A DNA stretch of 15,221 nucleotides from JAKFFN01 sp964444305 (GTDB lineage: Bacteria; Sumerlaeota; Sumerlaeia; Sumerlaeales; Sumerlaeaceae). A program made the position numbers and the translations under genes. Location of the stretch: assembly GCA_964444305.1 (NCBI GenBank), contig CAYUGQ010000065.1:1-15221 (forward strand). Direction: 5' to 3'. How positions within the stretch are numbered: the first letter of the stretch is position 1; each line of letters starts with the position of its first letter. The notes under the pieces are model-generated. The model did no database searches. It saw nothing but the letters and a program-made list of their open reading frames with translations, and was not told the DNA's origin. Of this stretch, positions 6,763-14,184 are shown one piece after another.

Positions 6763-8370
6763 TCAGGTGTAGAGAACGTAGTACCGCCCCGGGAGTTGCC
6801 GAATAACGCGGCGCATCTCCAGCTTAAGGAGGAGGGAGGTCAGGCGCGGGACGTCGAGTCCGCGGTTGTAAGCGCGGTCGGCGAGCTCATCAAAGACCAT
6901 GGCTTCATGATAGAGCAGCTCGGTTATAAAGCGTTCTTCTTCGGTGAGTTGGAGTTTCTTAGCAGATGGCATATCATCCCGGGAAACAATGGATGTAGCG
7001 GCGGCGGCGGTTACAGAGGGGGGAGCTTTTGTTTTGTCCCAAACATTTTTGGGTTCAGGCTGGAGGGAACGGGCGGGAGCGGGCTGTAATTCCAGAGGCT
7101 GGGTGTCGTCCGATTTGAAGGGTGGTGGGGCAGTGTCGAGCGGGGAAATAATTTGGGTGTCGTCTTCGGAGTAATTAGGGACGCCTGTGATGGAAGACGC
7201 GGTTTCGCTGGAGGATGCGGCGAGATGTGCCGGCGGCGCTTTGGATGTAGCTGAAGGATTGGACGGGGCAGGCTGTGGGGGTGGAGCTGGTGCGGTGGTT
7301 AGTTCTGAAAGAGCGACGGCAGCTTGGACTTCTTCGAGCAGTTTGTCAAACTCGGAGGGGTCGACACCTTGCAGTTTGTCAACCCAGTCGCGGGATCTGG
7401 TAGTGCGGCGTTCGATTTCCGGGGCCGTATCGAGTTCGGGCAGGAGTGGTGTCTCATCGATTAGCTGGTCGACGTTCAGATAAGCACGGAGGACGTCTTT
7501 CATCTCGATGAGGACGTCTTTCGCTCGCTGGACCATGCAGGCACCGTTATGAATGAGGCGGTTAGCGCCGCGGGAGTTTTTGCGGGTGATGTCTCCGGGG
7601 ACGGCGAAGACGAAGCGGTTTTCGTCGAGGGCGAGGCGGGAGGTGATGAGGGAGCCGGATTTTTCTGCGGCTTCGACGACGATGGTGCCGAGGGAGAGGG
7701 CGGCGATGACATGGTTGCGTTCGGGGAAATTGTAGCGTTCGGGGGAGGTGCCAAGAGGGTATTCGCTGATCATGGCGCCATTGCGGATGATTTCAGTGCC
7801 GAGCGAGTGGTGCTCTGACGGGTAACAGATGTCGAGCCCATTACCGAGAATGGCGAGGGTGCGGCCACCGGCGCGGATTGCGGCGTAATGAGCTTCACCG
7901 TCTATGCCGCGGGCAAAGCCGCTTACGATGGTCAGTCCGTAGCGGGCGAGGTCACCGGCGAGTTCTCGTGCGACGGAGCGGCCGTAGGTGGTGGCATGCC
8001 GGCTGCCTACGAGAGATACGGAATACTTGTCGTCTTCGTGGAGGGTGCCTTTGACGAAGAGGATTGGGGGCGCGAGGGTGGAGTGTTTCAGGCCATAGGG
8101 ATAATCATCGCAGGCGCGGGTGATCAGCCTTATTTCGGCGCGTTGCATTTGATCGATATGGCGCCGGGCGCGGTCGGTGGCATTGCTGGACAGGACTTCG
8201 GTGGCGAGTTCCTGGGAGAAGCCGCGGACAGCGGCGATTCTGGCGGCTGAAGCGCCGAAGACATCAGCGGGCGTGGCGAATTCGCCCATAAGGGCGTAGA
8301 ACCGGGCGCGGGTCATATCCGGCACAAGTCTGATTGAAAGCCAATCGTGCATTTGGTCGAGGGGTAACAT
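6763..8370 (-). CDS. dprA: DNA processing protein DprA/Smf with extended linker
   Basis: DprA binds incoming single-stranded DNA in the cytoplasm and loads RecA during natural transformation. It is also widespread in bacteria not known to be competent. From the ATG at 8370 the protein has 535 residues, against roughly 360-400 usually. Residues 8-60 are the helical N-terminal domain. The Rossmann-like core (about 105-290) carries VGSR (121-124), SGFARGIDGEAH (150-161), LGNGLD (175-180), SEYP (202-205), FPERNHVIAALS (215-226), EAAEKSGSLITS (233-244) and VPGDI (257-261). A low-complexity Pro/Ala/Ser/Thr linker spans about 355-470. The C-terminal DprA winged helix (about 475-533) closes the protein. 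An in-frame ATG at 8463 would add 31 residues. I prefer 8370 because homologues start close to MHDWLSIRL-type sequence. Neither start has a Shine-Dalgarno. The gene is convergent with the acetyltransferase and divergent from the ahp pair. Confidence 0.93.
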   Translation of the reverse strand: MLPLDQMHDWLSIRLVPDMTRARFYALMGEFATPADVFGASAARIAAVRGFSQELATEVLSSNATDRARRHIDQMQRAEIRLITRACDDYPYGLKHSTLAPPILFVKGTLHEDDKYSVSLVGSRHATTYGRSVARELAGDLARYGLTIVSGFARGIDGEAHYAAIRAGGRTLAILGNGLDICYPSEHHSLGTEIIRNGAMISEYPLGTSPERYNFPERNHVIAALSLGTIVVEAAEKSGSLITSRLALDENRFVFAVPGDITRKNSRGANRLIHNGACMVQRAKDVLIEMKDVLRAYLNVDQLIDETPLLPELDTAPEIERRTTRSRDWVDKLQGVDPSEFDKLLEEVQAAVALSELTTAPAPPPQPAPSNPSATSKAPPAHLAASSSETASSITGVPNYSEDDTQIISPLDTAPPPFKSDDTQPLELQPAPARSLQPEPKNVWDKTKAPPSVTAAAATSIVSRDDMPSAKKLQLTEEERFITELLYHEAMVFDELADRAYNRGLDVPRLTSLLLKLEMRRVIRQLPGRYYVLYT

Positions 8371-8378
8371 AGGGGGAT

Positions 8379-8408
8379 AGAGTAGGCGATGGACTTTGGA
8401 TTTTTCAA
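8379..8408 (-). promoter_or_regulatory. Candidate dprA promoter, possibly leaderless
   Basis: Read on the minus strand, TTGAAA (plus 8403-8408) and TACTCT (plus 8379-8384) are separated by 18 nt. The -10 hexamer ends 8 nt before the ATG at 8370. If used, transcription would begin at or just before that ATG, giving a leaderless mRNA. This would agree with the missing Shine-Dalgarno and with the shorter start. Only the sequence pattern supports it. Confidence 0.3.
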
Positions 8409-8480
8409 CTAGAAAAAGTGGAGTTTTCAGGCGGTGCCCAGAGTAATGATGGTTTGAGTGCATGTCTAATGAATTCAGTG

Positions 8481-8517
8481 ATTTATGGTCTCAATAAACT
8501 GTATAGTCTTATGCTAT
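8481..8517. promoter_or_regulatory. OxyR-like tetrad upstream of the ahp pair
   Basis: ATTT (8481-8484), CAAT (8492-8495), ATAG (8503-8506) and CTAT (8514-8517) repeat at exact 11-bp steps. The OxyR consensus has ATAG, CTAT, ATAG, CTAT at the same 11-bp steps. The last two quarter-sites are perfect and the total is 13 of 16 bases. The inner T and A of the consensus half-site are not conserved. It is 126 nt upstream of the ahpD-like start in the dprA/ahp spacer. No oxyR gene is in the window. Confidence 0.3.
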
Positions 8518-8630
8518 GGCCTTTGTGAGTCCATTTGAGAATGAAACTGATTGTTACCTGTGGAAGTAGAGTGGGCAGCAGGGATGCGGTAAAAAGTGAT
8601 GCAACCTGTCTGTTTTCAAGGATTTAGGAA

Positions 8631-8645
8631 AAGGAGAGGTCATTG
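8631..8645 (+). promoter_or_regulatory. Strong ribosome site deciding a TTG start
   Basis: AAGGAG at 8631-8636 sits 6 nt before TTG at 8643. No ATG or GTG lies in the frame at a better place, so TTG is the supported start of the AhpD-like gene. Confidence 0.75.
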
Positions 8646-9308
8646 TCAGATAATACTAACCCATTTACGAATGTTGAAGTTTCGGATCGCGGACAGCGTG
8701 CGCTGGATCGGTTGAAAGAAGTTTTTCAGGTAGAGGAACTGCCGGAAGGTTTTCATGTGTTGGCGGGGTCTGAAAATGGGATTAACGATCTTTATATGAA
8801 CCTTAATCGCCAGTTGGGCGATGGGAAATTTGAACGTGCGCAGAAGCTGCTGGTGGCTGTAGCGGTTGCGAGTGTGTCGGGCAGCCCGCAAGCGGTGGAG
8901 TTTTTCTCAAAGGCCGCGATCGGGGCAGGGCGTACGCAGAAGGATGTGCTGGAGGCTGTGGGAGTGGCTGGCACCTGCTCGATTTTTAACGGACATTATC
9001 GCTTCCGGGATCAGGTGGCTGAGGAAGATAAGGCGACTTATGAGGCTTTTCGGGCGCCGTTTAATGCGAACGTTTTTGTTAAGGCTGGTTTGCCAATAAC
9101 GGAAGTCGAGGCGATTTGTATCGCTGTGTCGTCGATCAACGGATGTCATAAGTGCGTGCAGGGCCATATTGCAAAGGGCAAGGAAGTGGGCCTGACGGAT
9201 GAGCAGATTGATGAGATCATTCGCGGGGCTTCGGCTGCGGCTTCGGCGGCAAAGATAGCGTCGGCGCTGGCGGTATCGGCGGCTGTTGAGTCGGCAGTTT
9301 CTGCGTGA
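8643..9308 (+). CDS. ahpD: AhpD-like alkylhydroperoxidase (carboxymuconolactone decarboxylase family)
   Basis: AhpD proteins use a CxxC pair to pass electrons to AhpC and have weak peroxidase activity of their own. The 221-residue product has two CMD-type halves. The N-terminal half (about 48-125, NDLYMNLNRQLGDGKFERAQ onward) has no CxxC. The C-terminal half has SSINGCHKCVQGH, giving Cys168, Cys171 and His175. Glu156 lies 12 residues before the first Cys, exactly the spacing of Glu118/Cys130/Cys133/His137 in Mycobacterium tuberculosis AhpD. One difference is the order CHKC against CSHC, which shifts the central His by one. The Ala/Ser-rich tail after 195 is low complexity, and the protein is longer than the usual 175 or so residues. 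It is the first gene of a pair with ahpC, 81 nt apart, so it is the likely AhpC reductant. Confidence in the family is high; the exact role is inferred. Confidence 0.9.
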   Translation: MSDNTNPFTNVEVSDRGQRALDRLKEVFQVEELPEGFHVLAGSENGINDLYMNLNRQLGDGKFERAQKLLVAVAVASVSGSPQAVEFFSKAAIGAGRTQKDVLEAVGVAGTCSIFNGHYRFRDQVAEEDKATYEAFRAPFNANVFVKAGLPITEVEAICIAVSSINGCHKCVQGHIAKGKEVGLTDEQIDEIIRGASAAASAAKIASALAVSAAVESAVSA

Positions 9309-9314
9309 ATTTTG

Positions 9315-9329
9315 GCGTAAAGAATACGC
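9315..9329 (+). repeat. Small hairpin between the ahpD-like gene and ahpC
   Basis: GCGTA at 9315-9319 and TACGC at 9325-9329 can form a 5-bp stem with a 5-nt loop, extended by a G-U pair at 9314/9330. There is no T-tract, so it is not an intrinsic terminator. It may only affect mRNA processing or be fortuitous. Confidence 0.35.
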
Positions 9330-9389
9330 TAGTTGTTAAAACAAGACAAGTTTATCCAATTTAAATTAATGAAGGAGATGTTACTCTCG

Positions 9390-9956
9390 ATGAGCAACAC
9401 ACAACAGCAGGCACAGGCCGGCAAGGGCATGATCCGTATTGGGGAAAAGCTGCCGAATTTTGATCTGTCCGCCCTGGTGGGCACGGACCCGGAAGCCCGC
9501 GTAAAGACGGAAGATTACGCGGGCAAATGGATTTGCCTCTATTTCTATCCGCTGGATTTCACCTTTGTGTGTCCGACGGAAATCAAGGCTTTCAGTGATG
9601 CCGTGCCGGATTTCGAGGACCGCGAGTGCGTGGTTCTGGGTGGTTCCTGCGACAGTGCTTTCAGCCATCTTGGATGGGTGAATGCGAAGGAAGAATTGAA
9701 GGACCTGAAGCATCCTTTGTTTGCGGATTACACGAAGGAATTTTCGCGAGACCTGGGCATCCTTGATGAGGAAAAAGGCGTGAGCCACCGGGCTACATTC
9801 CTGGTGGATCCTGACGGGATTGTCCGGTTTATTTATGTGACGGACCTGAATGTGGGCCGCAGCCCGGATGAGGTTCTTCGGGTTCTGGATGCGCTGCAGA
9901 CGGATGAGCTTTGCCCCTGCAACTGGAAAAAGGGCGAAGAGACAATCAAAGCCTGA
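9390..9956 (+). CDS. ahpC: Alkyl hydroperoxide reductase subunit C (2-Cys peroxiredoxin)
   Basis: AhpC reduces hydrogen peroxide, organic peroxides and peroxynitrite in the cytoplasm. From the ATG at 9390 the product has 188 residues, the normal length. The peroxidatic motif DFTFVCPTE (56-64) gives Cys61. The C-terminal motif DELCPCNWKKGE (172-183) gives Cys175 as resolving Cys plus an extra Cys177. The same three-cysteine arrangement (Cys61, Cys174, Cys176) is known in M. tuberculosis AhpC, which is reduced by AhpD. GGSCDS (84-89) and SHRATFLVD (132-140) are also family positions. AAGGAG (9372-9377) lies 12 nt before the chosen ATG, a little far. An upstream in-frame ATG at 9378 touches that site and the frame also opens at 9333, but both would add residues that family members lack. 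A terminator follows at 10004-10037. Confidence 0.95.
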   Translation: MSNTQQQAQAGKGMIRIGEKLPNFDLSALVGTDPEARVKTEDYAGKWICLYFYPLDFTFVCPTEIKAFSDAVPDFEDRECVVLGGSCDSAFSHLGWVNAKEELKDLKHPLFADYTKEFSRDLGILDEEKGVSHRATFLVDPDGIVRFIYVTDLNVGRSPDEVLRVLDALQTDELCPCNWKKGEETIKA

Positions 9957-10003
9957 TCGCGAGATCAGAGAGCTTTTTGAATGAGTTCAATAAAGTAATA
10001 AGT

Positions 10004-10037
10004 AAGGCCGGCAAGAGCTTCTGCCGGCCTTTTTTTT
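10004..10037 (+). terminator. Intrinsic terminator after ahpC
   Basis: AAGGCCGGCA (10004-10013) and TGCCGGCCTT (10022-10031) form a perfect 10-bp, GC-rich stem with an 8-nt loop. It is followed directly by an unbroken T-run to 10037. It lies 48 nt after the ahpC stop and just before the convergent repeat-protein gene. The opposite strand lacks a T-run, so it acts one way. Confidence 0.95.
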
Positions 10038-10064
10038 GTGCCTGGTAATTTGTGAAGAGGCGGA

Positions 10065-13000
10065 TTATTTGAGCAGACTGATGGCGTCGGTGGCATTGCC
10101 TGCGCTGATGTTGATGCGGGCTTCGGCGGTGCGGCCGTCGGCGGTGCGTGCGGTGGCCTGATATACGCCGGTGGCGAGGCCGCGTACGGCGAAGAGCCCG
10201 TCGTTATCGGTCTGGCCGGTGCGTGGTTCTTCGTTCATTTCGCCTTCGATCATCTCGATGCGGCACTCGGCGGCGACTACAGGGGCGCCTTCGGAGTCTC
10301 GAATGACCCAGCGGGCGGCCCCGGCGGGATAGAGGGTGTCGGAGAGTTCGCGGGTTTGGCCGGCGGTGATTTCCACTTCGTGTTCGGTGACGCTGTAGCC
10401 GAAGGAGCTGATCTGGACGCGATATTTTCCGGCGGGGATGTTTTGCAGGGTGAGGATGCCGGCGGCGTTGCGCTCGGCGGTGTGTTCGAGGATATCGCCG
10501 TTTTCGCTGATGAGGTGAAGCCAGGCGGAGGCCACGGGCTGGTTGCTGGTTTGGTCGGTTGCCGTGGAGACCAGGGTCCCGCCTTCGACGGGTTTGAGAG
10601 TGATGTTGGCTTCGGTGGTTTCCTGGTCTTTGACGGATTGATTGGTGGCGACGCCGCGCTGGCCATTATTTGCCAAGGCTGTGATGGCGTAATTTCCGTC
10701 GCCAAGGTATTGGATTTCAGCGATGCCTTCGGAGTTTGTGTTGGTGCGGTGAGGCATGGGTAGAAGGGCGGCGCTGGCGTTGGCTTGCTCGCGGACGATT
10801 ACGGTTGCGCCGGAGACTGGGGCGTTCTGTTCGTCGATGACTTTCACGCGCACGGAGCCGCTGGGGAGATTAAAGGTGTGGGTGACGTTTTCGCCGCTGG
10901 GGGGTAAAACGACGGCTTCTTCGGCAGTGAAGGGGTGATCGCCGGAGCCGGTGAAGCGGACTTGCCAGCGTCCGGGTGTCATTTGCTCAAGGGTAAATTT
11001 CCCGTTGGCGTCGGCAGTGGTGCTGCGGACTACGCTTTGGGCAGGTCCGACTTTCCGTGCGAAGACGGTGCATTCTAAGGGTTTGCCGCCGCGGGTGACC
11101 TGGCCATTGAGTATGGCGGAGCCTACCTCGAGGGTGAGCTCTTTGGTTTCAAGATTCTCGATGCCAATCCAGGCGGATGCTTCTCCGTTGTTGGCGATGA
11201 CATGGTAGAGTCCGCTCTGGAGATCGGTGATTTTAAATTCGCCGGCATCGTTGGTGCGGACAGGATTGTGGGGCTGATTTGCTGTGAAGACGGATGCGTT
11301 GGCGATGGGGGTGTTGTCCGGGGTGCGGATGAGTTTGCCCTCGATGGTCCCGCCGGAGCCGATGGGGATGTCACCCATGTTGGTGGTTTTGTCGTGCTGG
11401 ACTTCGACCACTTCTTGGGTGGGTTTGAAACGGGCAGTGTCCGGGGGGCGGAACGCGACGACTTTGCGGCCGCTGCCAACGTTGGGCAAAACAAAGCGGC
11501 CTTGCTCGTCGGTGACGGCTACAATGGGCTTTTCGCTGGGCTTGTTTGTGGCGCTGTATTGATCATGGCTAAGCTCCACGGTGACGTGGCTCAGGGGCTG
11601 GCTGGTGTTGTGGTCGATGGTTCTGCCTGTGATGGATCCGCCGGGGCCCATGGCGAAGGTCTGGTCGATTCGGGTCTGGCCGGCGAAGACATAGATGCTG
11701 TCGGAATCGAGGGGCGCATAGCCGGGAGCGGTGATATGGACGGTTTGGTAAGGGGTGCCGACGTTGAGTCCTGTGGCGATAAATCCACCTTTGACGTCGG
11801 GGTCGGGTTTTACCTGCTGGCGAGCCATGACTGCGATGAAGTTGGTGATTGGCTGGCTGGTTTTATAGTCGATGACACGGCCGTGGAGGGTTGCACCGGT
11901 TTGGTTAGAATAGCCGGAGCGGGCTTCGACGTCGATAGTTTTTCCTTCGCCGATTTTCAGGACGACGTCGGTCTGGCCGGTTTTGATATCATCAAAGAAT
12001 TCCCGTGTGCGGCCGGAGAGTTCGAGGCGATAGGTGCCAATGGGCAAATCGTCGAACTGGAATCGTCCATTGCGGTCGATGTGCTGGTTGTGTATGATGC
12101 GGGTTCTGGTTGAGGTTTCATCTTCGTCCTGGAGGTGGGCTCGGATGAACATACCAGCTACGGGTTTTCCTGTTTCGTCCTGTACGGTGCCGCTAAGGGG
12201 TTCGGAGGGTTCGAGATGGAGGGTTACTGAAGTGACGTCTTCCCCTGGATGAAGGGGTACTGATTCGGAGCGGGAATAAGCATGGTGTTGTGCCCTGGCG
12301 TTTGCGCCGAAGCTGGTGCCGGGGGGAAGATTGTCGAAAGTGAATTTACCGTCGGCAGTGGTACTTACGGTGCCAACCTGTTCGGAATAGGAATCGCTGG
12401 TATCGCGGTTTTTGCCCTGGATGCGGAATGAGCCTGTGATGCTGGCACCTTCGAAGGGATTGCCGTCGGGGCCGTATACGATGCCGCTGGCGGAGACGCC
12501 CTTTTGCATGGATATGGTGATATCCTGTTCATCTGTGGTGGCAAAGGGGGGGCTTATGCCCGGGGCATAGCCTTCGGCTTCCACGCGGACTCGGTGGGGT
12601 TCCTCACGGGGCATCACAAGGGAGAAATGTCCGTTTTCATCGGTTGATGTGGTCTGCTTTTCGGGGACTTGGGTGTGGGAAGCGTAATGATTTTTTACGA
12701 CTTTCACCTGGGCGCCGGAGATGGGGCTGGATGTTTCGCTGTCGATAACACGGCCTGTCAGATGTTTGTCGCGGAACATTTCGAGGGTGGCGCTGGCGAC
12801 GGTTCCAGTGGTGGGAACCTGAACTTGCAGAGTCTGTGTTGTGCCCCAACTGACGGAGTCGCGCCGGGGGCTGAAGGTGAAGCCGTCGGCGGTGGCAGTG
12901 ATGGAATAGGTATGTTCTGCGAAAATGCCGTCGAGTTTGAAGCTTCCCTTTTCGTCTGCTAAGACGGAGGGGTGAGGGTAATTATGGTTTGTTAGCCAGA

Positions 13001-14087
13001 CGCGTGCATTAGGAACAGGGGTGTCAGTGCCTTCTTCGACGACCGTTCCTTCTATGCTATATCCGTAGAAGATGGGGACGTTTATGGAGTCGGGGTCGCC
13101 TGATTCGGGTACGGTGACTGTGACCGACTCCTCTGCAGGTGTTTTAAAAATTCCGTGGGATTGTTTCTGATTGTGCATGTGGGGAACAACAAACGTGTAT
13201 TCGCCGGGGGGGACGTTTAGAAAGGCAAATGCACCATCGTCGGCGGTCAGGGCGCGGCCACTCCATAAATTGGGAGATGGCCTTACGTCGGGGGTGTGGT
13301 CCCATTTATTCTGCATGGTCAGTTCCAGGTTTGCCACGGGTTTGCCTTCTATGTCGATGGCCTTTCCCCTGACGGTGGCGCCGCGGTTGATTTCGATTTC
13401 AATGGTTTCGCCTGGTTCGACGACTTTGAAGGCTTTGGCATAACCGGGGGTGGTTACGTGGAGAGAGACGGAGGTTTCCGGAATATCCGTCAGCGTAAAT
13501 TTCCCGGCTCCGTTGGTGGGAGAGTGGGCATATTTGCGGCTGCCAAAATACTGGCCTTTAATGGTTGCGGGAACAGCTTCCACCGTCGCTCCGGGAATGG
13601 GATCGCCTTCTTCATTTCGGACGATTCCGGTCAGCGTGGTGGGAGGATACATGATGATGGTGTAGGTTGTGGGTTCCTGTGGGGCGGAGTGATGAGGGTA
13701 AGGTATGTAATGGCTATGGGTTAAAGATTCGATCGCATCAACGTACCCTGGAGCCTTGCCGTAGATGAGTTGGTAATGGGCTCTGTTGGATAAATTTATG
13801 GTGAAGCTGCCCTGCTCATCGGAGGTGGTCATGGGGAAGTCGCTGTTTCCCGCTTCGACGATCCTTTTCAGGTGTTCGGGAGGGCCATAAGGAGGCGTCA
13901 AATACAACTCTGCTCCGGCGATGGGTTCTCCGGTGGCGGTCTGAACTATGCCGGATACAGGAGGCTGGGGAGGGGGACCAGAGGGACCTCTTAAGACGAC
14001 GCCTGCCGGGTTTGCTGAAATGCCACCCGCTCCTGCCAGAATCATGCTGGCGACTGCCAGATTACGAACCAAACCACAGCTCATCAT
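10065..14087 (-). CDS. Secreted giant protein of about 14 carboxypeptidase-regulatory-like repeats
   Basis: This 1340-residue protein starts with a Sec signal peptide: a basic n-region with Arg8, a hydrophobic core LAVASMILAGAGG (10-22) and a likely cleavage after ISA (residue 25). A Pro-rich stretch follows. From about residue 43 to the C-terminus it consists of about 14 consecutive beta-sandwich repeats of 75-110 residues. Each has the pattern 'G-x-V-x-D-x-x-(T)-x-x-P-[IV]-x-x-A-x-V', then 'T-D-x-x-G-x-F', then 'L/I-P-x-G-x-Y', often ending A-x-GY. Examples of repeat starts are LTGRVIDSETSSPISGA, LSGTVQDETGKPVAGM and ITGRTIDHNTSQPLSHV. No catalytic domain, transmembrane tail, sortase motif or PEP-CTERM is seen. 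The function is unknown; adhesion, envelope scaffolding or carbohydrate binding are possibilities by analogy. The start at 14087 follows AAGGAG (plus 14094-14099) with 6 nt spacing. It is 97 nt after the upstream paralogue. Confidence 0.9.
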   Translation of the reverse strand: MMSCGLVRNLAVASMILAGAGGISANPAGVVLRGPSGPPPQPPVSGIVQTATGEPIAGAELYLTPPYGPPEHLKRIVEAGNSDFPMTTSDEQGSFTINLSNRAHYQLIYGKAPGYVDAIESLTHSHYIPYPHHSAPQEPTTYTIIMYPPTTLTGIVRNEEGDPIPGATVEAVPATIKGQYFGSRKYAHSPTNGAGKFTLTDIPETSVSLHVTTPGYAKAFKVVEPGETIEIEINRGATVRGKAIDIEGKPVANLELTMQNKWDHTPDVRPSPNLWSGRALTADDGAFAFLNVPPGEYTFVVPHMHNQKQSHGIFKTPAEESVTVTVPESGDPDSINVPIFYGYSIEGTVVEEGTDTPVPNARVWLTNHNYPHPSVLADEKGSFKLDGIFAEHTYSITATADGFTFSPRRDSVSWGTTQTLQVQVPTTGTVASATLEMFRDKHLTGRVIDSETSSPISGAQVKVVKNHYASHTQVPEKQTTSTDENGHFSLVMPREEPHRVRVEAEGYAPGISPPFATTDEQDITISMQKGVSASGIVYGPDGNPFEGASITGSFRIQGKNRDTSDSYSEQVGTVSTTADGKFTFDNLPPGTSFGANARAQHHAYSRSESVPLHPGEDVTSVTLHLEPSEPLSGTVQDETGKPVAGMFIRAHLQDEDETSTRTRIIHNQHIDRNGRFQFDDLPIGTYRLELSGRTREFFDDIKTGQTDVVLKIGEGKTIDVEARSGYSNQTGATLHGRVIDYKTSQPITNFIAVMARQQVKPDPDVKGGFIATGLNVGTPYQTVHITAPGYAPLDSDSIYVFAGQTRIDQTFAMGPGGSITGRTIDHNTSQPLSHVTVELSHDQYSATNKPSEKPIVAVTDEQGRFVLPNVGSGRKVVAFRPPDTARFKPTQEVVEVQHDKTTNMGDIPIGSGGTIEGKLIRTPDNTPIANASVFTANQPHNPVRTNDAGEFKITDLQSGLYHVIANNGEASAWIGIENLETKELTLEVGSAILNGQVTRGGKPLECTVFARKVGPAQSVVRSTTADANGKFTLEQMTPGRWQVRFTGSGDHPFTAEEAVVLPPSGENVTHTFNLPSGSVRVKVIDEQNAPVSGATVIVREQANASAALLPMPHRTNTNSEGIAEIQYLGDGNYAITALANNGQRGVATNQSVKDQETTEANITLKPVEGGTLVSTATDQTSNQPVASAWLHLISENGDILEHTAERNAAGILTLQNIPAGKYRVQISSFGYSVTEHEVEITAGQTRELSDTLYPAGAARWVIRDSEGAPVVAAECRIEMIEGEMNEEPRTGQTDNDGLFAVRGLATGVYQATARTADGRTAEARINISAGNATDAISLLK

Positions 14088-14093
14088 ATTGAG

Positions 14094-14099
14094 CTCCTT
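14094..14099 (-). promoter_or_regulatory. Shine-Dalgarno of the giant repeat gene
   Basis: AAGGAG on the minus strand lies 6 nt before the ATG at 14087. A second ATG follows immediately (M1-M2); the spacing favours the first. Confidence 0.75.
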
Positions 14100-14122
14100 G
14101 TCATGTTAGAGGTTTATGTTGC

Positions 14123-14162
14123 TGGATACGGCTGTGTTATTTGTTACTATGGATACGGCTGT
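14123..14162. repeat. Two 13-bp direct repeats upstream of the giant repeat gene
   Basis: TGGATACGGCTGT occurs at 14123-14135 and again at 14150-14162, with a 27-bp period. Both lie in the 97-nt spacer between the two minus-strand paralogues. The copies are identical, and the 14 bases between them are AT-rich. They may be an operator pair or a small duplication. Confidence 0.6.
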
Positions 14163-14184
14163 TTGTAAGCGATACTAAAGCCTG

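Noticed and set aside
11202..12113. 303-codon plus-strand frame inside the giant repeat gene
   Set aside because: It is a Gly/Asp/Val-rich shadow of the repeat codons; the minus-strand frame has the signal peptide, ribosome site and repeated domain pattern.
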